A DNA stretch of 44,472 nucleotides, from positions 1 through 44,472 of the forward strand of contig PDRI01000025.1 of the NCBI GenBank assembly GCA_002748055.1. Direction: 5' to 3'. The stretch is from Bacteroidota bacterium (GTDB lineage Bacteria > Bacteroidota > Bacteroidia > Bacteroidales > GCA-2748055). The notes under the pieces are model-generated. The model saw nothing but the letters and a program-made list of their open reading frames with translations. It was not told the DNA's origin and ran no database searches. Shown here in pieces: positions 40,682-44,472 of the stretch; the stretch's first letter is position 1; every line of letters begins with the position of its first letter. The translations under genes and the position numbers were made by a program.

Positions 40682-42427
40682 TCAGAAGCCAATGTTTATG
40701 CCCATGCGCCAGGTGCCGGTTTCCCCATGGTAGGGACCGGCCGTCCATTGTTCGATGTAGGCCTCTTCGCCGCTTACACGGCGCCATTCGTAGCCAAGCC
40801 TCAGGTAGAATTCATTGCTGAGTTGCAGACTGGCCAGCACTCCGGCATGCATCGACTCCCAGACGATGGGCTCAAAGGGGACAATGCCCAGCCGGCTGGT
40901 TCCCAGGGCCGAGTGATCGGGACCCTTTGAGGCATGTCGGTACCAGGCCTTCAGATTGAGGGCCCGCCAGGGCCTCCAGGCGGCCTCCAGGTAAAGCTCC
41001 CTGGCATTGTCTTCCAGGTAGTGCCCAAGGTTGTAGCGATTCGATTCGAAGGTGGTGGTAGGCACGTAGTGCATGTAGGTAAGGGCATTGGACCAGGTGT
41101 ATTCCACTACGAACCGGGTATTGGGAATGAGGGTGGTGGACAGCCCGCCCTTGTAGGAGACAAAATTGAAGAGGCTGTCGTTAAAGACCCGGCTGGCCGC
41201 AAACTCGTCGATGAAGACCGTGCCATAGAGGTGGATGTTTTTCAGGTTTCGGGACGAAAACGACAGGAAGAGCTGGGAGTTCATGTTGTCGATGCCGGCA
41301 TTCTGAGTGTGGTCTATGGCCTTGTAAAAAGCAACAGGAATGAGGAAGCCGGGGCGGGCACTGTGGCTGTCGTAAATGACCGAGTTCCCGGCCGAGAGCT
41401 GAAGCCCGGGCCAGGGCGTGAAGCTGAACATATTGGCCGACATGAATTTATCGAAATACACCCGGCGGTATTCCGGATCGCCAAAAGGGGAGATGTAGAA
41501 AGAGCTGGCCGAATCGACCACCTCGGAGACCAGACTGGCATGGATCCATTTGAAGCAAAACCAGCGGGTGGGTTCCATGCTCAGTTCAAAGCGGGGGAAG
41601 GCCGGAGTCCTGCCCGAGAAAATGCTGGCACCGGCATTGTTTTCGCCCCAGGCAAACTGGTCCATGATGAGTCCCGCATAGCCCCAGTCCCAGGAATAGC
41701 TAATGCCTCCGCGAAACTCTTCAAAGTCGCGGCTGCCATCGGAAAAGCGTTTGATGTTGGCTCCCCCGATGTTCTGGTTCCGGAAATCGCGGGCGGTAAG
41801 CTCTTCCGACTCGTGGTTGTCGCGCAGCGACGACCAGATGCCAAAGCGGCCCACAGTGGCATGGGCTTCGACGCCGTTCCACCAGTGAGTGAAGCGCCCG
41901 TTCTCATTGCTCCATACGTCGATGCCGACAATGGGATTTACCGTGATCTGAAAGAGCGAATCACTGTAATAAAACAAATCGGGACGCTTCGGGCCGTGGT
42001 TCTTCTGCCAGAGCCAGCTGGTGGCCGGGGCCGAAGCATCCCGACCTTTGTTGTAGTCGGCCTGGTAAAAGGCCAGTTCTGAGCGTTGTCGGGATGTCAG
42101 TGCCTCGCTGTGTGTCTCGGCCTCATCGAGCTTTTCGGCAATATAGGCCCGGGAATAGGGTTTCATCAGGGAATTGAGCCCGATATGCCCGGCTGTGGCC
42201 AATTCGTCGAGAAAGCGGTAGATGCCCTCATGACTGATGTGGGTGGGAACCATCTGGGCCCGCAGTGGCCGTACCGGAACCAAAAAGCACAGGGCCAGAA
42301 CGAGGAAGTGGCGTTTCCTCAGGGGCAGCAGCACGTCCCTCATCGGATGCCCTTGGCTGCTTGTGCCTGGCATCCCCTTTTTTAGAGCTGACAGTGGGGT
42401 CTTTATGACTGATAGCAGTTGCTTCAT
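40682..42427 (-). CDS. Wzi-family capsule-assembly outer-membrane barrel
   Basis: The protein has 581 residues with a signal segment (HFLVLALCFLVPVRPLRAQ). The N-terminal part (ISHEGIYRFLDELATAGHIG) and the long series of amphipathic strands with many Tyr/Trp residues (RDFEEFRGGISYSWDWGYAG, LYLEAAWRPWRALNLKAWYR), ending in a terminal phenylalanine (GINIGF), fit the capsule assembly Wzi family. Wzi in Escherichia coli is an outer-membrane barrel that helps hold capsule at the surface. ATG 42427 lies two bases after the LarA-family gene; ATG 42343 would also leave a signal peptide. Its place between the LarA-like and CysC genes suggests a surface-glycan context. Confidence 0.8.
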   Translation of the reverse strand: MKQLLSVIKTPLSALKKGMPGTSSQGHPMRDVLLPLRKRHFLVLALCFLVPVRPLRAQMVPTHISHEGIYRFLDELATAGHIGLNSLMKPYSRAYIAEKLDEAETHSEALTSRQRSELAFYQADYNKGRDASAPATSWLWQKNHGPKRPDLFYYSDSLFQITVNPIVGIDVWSNENGRFTHWWNGVEAHATVGRFGIWSSLRDNHESEELTARDFRNQNIGGANIKRFSDGSRDFEEFRGGISYSWDWGYAGLIMDQFAWGENNAGASIFSGRTPAFPRFELSMEPTRWFCFKWIHASLVSEVVDSASSFYISPFGDPEYRRVYFDKFMSANMFSFTPWPGLQLSAGNSVIYDSHSARPGFLIPVAFYKAIDHTQNAGIDNMNSQLFLSFSSRNLKNIHLYGTVFIDEFAASRVFNDSLFNFVSYKGGLSTTLIPNTRFVVEYTWSNALTYMHYVPTTTFESNRYNLGHYLEDNARELYLEAAWRPWRALNLKAWYRHASKGPDHSALGTSRLGIVPFEPIVWESMHAGVLASLQLSNEFYLRLGYEWRRVSGEEAYIEQWTAGPYHGETGTWRMGINIGF

Positions 42428-42429
42428 GC

Positions 42430-43641
42430 TCAGCGGTAGATGATGCTTCCGTTTTCGATTCTGCCCAGGCGGCCTTTTTCCTGGCGAATGAGATCTATGG
42501 CCTCTTCGGGCGAGGTTTTTCTTGTGCCAAGCAGGGCGCAGTCTTCTTCGGAAAGCGAGGTGACAAAGCGGATGTCGAAACGGGACGACTTCTGGAGGGT
42601 GGCCAGGGCCGTACCGGCATTGTTTCTATATCCCAGGGCCATCTTTTCGTAAATCGCATCCGGCCCACCCAGGCCGAAGAGTTCCAAAAAGGCCTTGTTT
42701 CCGATTCCGTCACGGCATTCGGCGAAGATCACCAGCCGGCCGCCATCTTTCAGGAAGGAAGCCGCATTGTGGATGGTTTTGTGGGTCTGGATGAAGTTGA
42801 TGTCTTTGGGATAGCCCCCGGCACTGGCTACCACCATGTCGAAGTTTTCCCTGCAATCGGAGCGAAAGAACTCATCGTAGCGCTTGCAGGCCTGTTTAAA
42901 ATCGGCATAGTTGTGGCCGATGCTGAATTCGCAGAGTTCCTTATCGCTGTTAAGCAGGCCGTGGATCTCGATCCGGGGAGGCAGCATGCCGGCGATTTCC
43001 TCGAGGTCGAGGGCCAGGGGGTTGGTTTCGATGTTGCCCGACTGGCATCCTTCCTCTAGGACATGTCGCTCAAAATCGAGGAAGAGGCTGTGATTTTTCA
43101 GGATGGTTTCATAGCCGGCCAGGCCGGGAACCATGAGTTTGCGACCGCCGCCAAAGCCGGCGAAGTAGTGGTGAGAAAGCGCCCCAAAGGTGATCAGCAG
43201 CTCGTGTTCCAGCACAGCGGCATTGATCTCAAGATCCGTCCCCCTGCTAGTTTTTCCCAGCCTGGTCAGTTTGGAAGCATCGCGTGCATCGTGGTGGACG
43301 AAATTGAAATCGCGGTAAACCTGGCCATAGCTTTGTATGCACTCTTTCTCGCTCTGTTTTGGATGGGTGCCATAGGCAATGTAGAAGCTGATGTTTTCCC
43401 TGGCTACACCCTTGATCAACAGGGCTTCTATGAGCTGAGGCAGATAGACCGGATAGTCGCAGCGGCGGGTTTTATCGGCGACAACAATGCCGGCATTTTT
43501 CGGAACCGGACGGGTGGCAAGTTCATCCAGAATGGCCTGGCGAAAGCGTTCCGGATCGGCCTTTTTTTCGGGTTCCCTGTGGGCCAGGTTCACGCTGGCT
43601 GCGGGATAGCTTATTTTATAGCACCTTGTACCGTATTTCAT
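42430..43641 (-). CDS. LarA-family (DUF2088) nickel-pincer racemase-like protein
   Basis: This 403-residue protein matches the lactate racemase LarA family. It keeps the D56-x-T-R59 motif in VVADKTRRCD, the catalytic histidine H93 in YGTHP, and the cofactor-binding block SHHYFAGFGGGRKLMVPG, whose K168 corresponds to the lysine that carries the nickel-pincer nucleotide, with a second histidine at 157/158. Such enzymes racemise or epimerise alpha-hydroxy acids. Cofactor-making genes (larB, larC, larE) are not in the window, and many family members act on substrates other than lactate. It begins with ATG 43641 and is followed by the Wzi-like gene after two bases. Confidence 0.85.
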   Translation of the reverse strand: MKYGTRCYKISYPAASVNLAHREPEKKADPERFRQAILDELATRPVPKNAGIVVADKTRRCDYPVYLPQLIEALLIKGVARENISFYIAYGTHPKQSEKECIQSYGQVYRDFNFVHHDARDASKLTRLGKTSRGTDLEINAAVLEHELLITFGALSHHYFAGFGGGRKLMVPGLAGYETILKNHSLFLDFERHVLEEGCQSGNIETNPLALDLEEIAGMLPPRIEIHGLLNSDKELCEFSIGHNYADFKQACKRYDEFFRSDCRENFDMVVASAGGYPKDINFIQTHKTIHNAASFLKDGGRLVIFAECRDGIGNKAFLELFGLGGPDAIYEKMALGYRNNAGTALATLQKSSRFDIRFVTSLSEEDCALLGTRKTSPEEAIDLIRQEKGRLGRIENGSIIYR

Positions 43642-43668
43642 GGAAAAACTGTTTATGCAGCCATGAAT

Positions 43669-44415
43669 TTACTCAAAACTTTCGACCCGGTAACTCAATT
43701 TGACGATCAGGGAGTGGAATAGGTCTTTTGAAGTGGAAAACTGACCGCTGCCGAAGCCTTCGAGGTAGTCCGATGTAGTAAGGTTTGTGCCTCCTTCCAT
43801 GGCCAGGGACAGGTCTTTGTTAAGCCGGAAGGCCAGTCCGGCACCAAGGGAAAAGACCGGGGCGATATCGGGTGGCCTGTCCTTGAGTGTGCGGCCTGTT
43901 AAGGGGCTGTTCTTGATGTCCTGAATCTGGAGAATACCCAGTCCGGCATAGGCCCTGGGCTCGAAGCGTCTGAGAACGGGGTGTTGACTGCGGTAGGGAG
44001 GCTTGTAACAATAGCTGGCCCGGATGCCCACTTCCTTCAGGTTGCTGCTGTAGGCATAGTTGCGGTCTTCGTTCAGCGTTCCCCTGTCCCTTCCGCGAGT
44101 GCGGTGAAAACTGACCGAGGCTCCCAGGCGCAGGTTGGGATGCAGGTCGAAGGAGGCTCCGCCCTGGAAGGAGGGGCCCGGTGTGCCACCGCCGACATCG
44201 AAGTAGGATAGATTGACCCCGAAGCCCCCTTCAATAAGCAGGCGGGGATCGCGGCGATGCTGGGCAGAAATGAGAGCCGGATTGAAAAGGAAAACGGCCA
44301 CAAAGAGCCAATGGAGACAGGGAAATCCTGTCCTATTTGTTGCGACCTGTCGATTTCGCGGGGCGGGTACTGCTCCGGAACAGGGCACTGAATATGCTGG
44401 CAATGCGCGACTCAT
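43669..44415 (-). CDS. Outer-membrane beta-barrel protein, function unknown
   Basis: The protein has 248 residues. A polar leader of about 30 residues precedes the hydrophobic signal segment (HWLFVAVFLFNPALISAQ), so a later start is possible, but I see no in-frame ATG closer to it. The remainder has alternating strands (GGFGVNLSYFDVGGGTPGPS, LRLGASVSFHRTRG, SLAMEGGTNLTTSDYLEG) and ends near IVKLSYRVESFE, as in small porin-like barrels. It lies 27 bp before the LarA-family gene on the same strand and probably starts that operon. No named family is recognised. The last 57 bases of the window (44416-44472) hold its upstream region. Confidence 0.65.
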   Translation of the reverse strand: MSRALPAYSVPCSGAVPAPRNRQVATNRTGFPCLHWLFVAVFLFNPALISAQHRRDPRLLIEGGFGVNLSYFDVGGGTPGPSFQGGASFDLHPNLRLGASVSFHRTRGRDRGTLNEDRNYAYSSNLKEVGIRASYCYKPPYRSQHPVLRRFEPRAYAGLGILQIQDIKNSPLTGRTLKDRPPDIAPVFSLGAGLAFRLNKDLSLAMEGGTNLTTSDYLEGFGSGQFSTSKDLFHSLIVKLSYRVESFE

Positions 44416-44472
44416 GTAAAACCCGGTTTCCTGACCCGATCCTGATATCCCGTTTTTGCAATTGACCCACCA

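Noticed and set aside
40934..42082. A 382-codon plus-strand frame opposite the Wzi-like gene.
   Set aside because: The minus-strand protein has a signal peptide and barrel pattern. The antisense frame is rich in Val, Gly and Glu with no motif.

Overview
The window is chromosomal DNA from a member of the Bacteroidota, with a fairly high GC content for that phylum. The evidence is: two proteins with C-terminal domains of the type IX secretion system (T9SS), one type A and one type B; a gliding-motility protein GldD; Bacteroidota-style promoter boxes (TAnnTTTG) close to start codons; three ECF sigma factor modules with single-span anti-sigma-like partners; and phylum-typical neighbourhoods such as HU, a 30-residue basic protein and RNase G, or mutY-ssb-gldD. 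I see no phage, insertion sequence, CRISPR array, tRNA or rRNA. Most of the window looks like core chromosome, with a more lineage-specific envelope region at the right.

Layout. 1-1.9 kb: the end of hisS, then a histidine ammonia-lyase. 1.9-7.6 kb (minus): ychF, a T9SS-sorted zinc carboxypeptidase, a secreted VWA protein, and an ECF sigma/anti-sigma/periplasmic sensor trio. 7.7-11.4 kb (plus): transketolase coupled to an alkaline-phosphatase-fold protein that has lost every catalytic residue I can align. 11.4-15.4 kb (minus): mutY, ssb, gldD, a phosphopantetheinyl transferase and a GGGP synthase. 15.5-19.9 kb (plus): HU, the basic peptide, RNase G and DsbD. 19.9-25.8 kb (minus): a second sigma module ending in beta-barrel proteins, then lnt and a flavin reductase. 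26-32.5 kb (mostly plus): a two-domain lipid acyltransferase, a serine hydrolase, superoxide dismutase (minus), a 100-bp tandem repeat, PruA and an FtsB-like protein. 32.4-37.2 kb (minus): a glycosyltransferase, an OmpH/Skp-like protein, an SDR and a polyprenyl-phosphate sugar transferase. 37.3-40 kb (plus): cysQ and a third sigma module whose partner carries a T9SS type B domain. 40-44.4 kb (minus): an outer-membrane protein, a LarA-family protein, a Wzi-like barrel and cysC.

The common theme is building and monitoring the cell envelope: lipid acylation (Lnt, the OlsF/GlsF-like enzyme, GGGPS), surface polysaccharide (sugar transferase, SDR, glycosyltransferase, Wzi, possibly PAPS-dependent sulfation through CysC and CysQ), T9SS/gliding parts, and three separate sigma circuits that could report envelope state. 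The strongest leads for new biology are the dead alkaline-phosphatase-fold protein and the sigma factor paired with a membrane-tethered T9SS type B domain.
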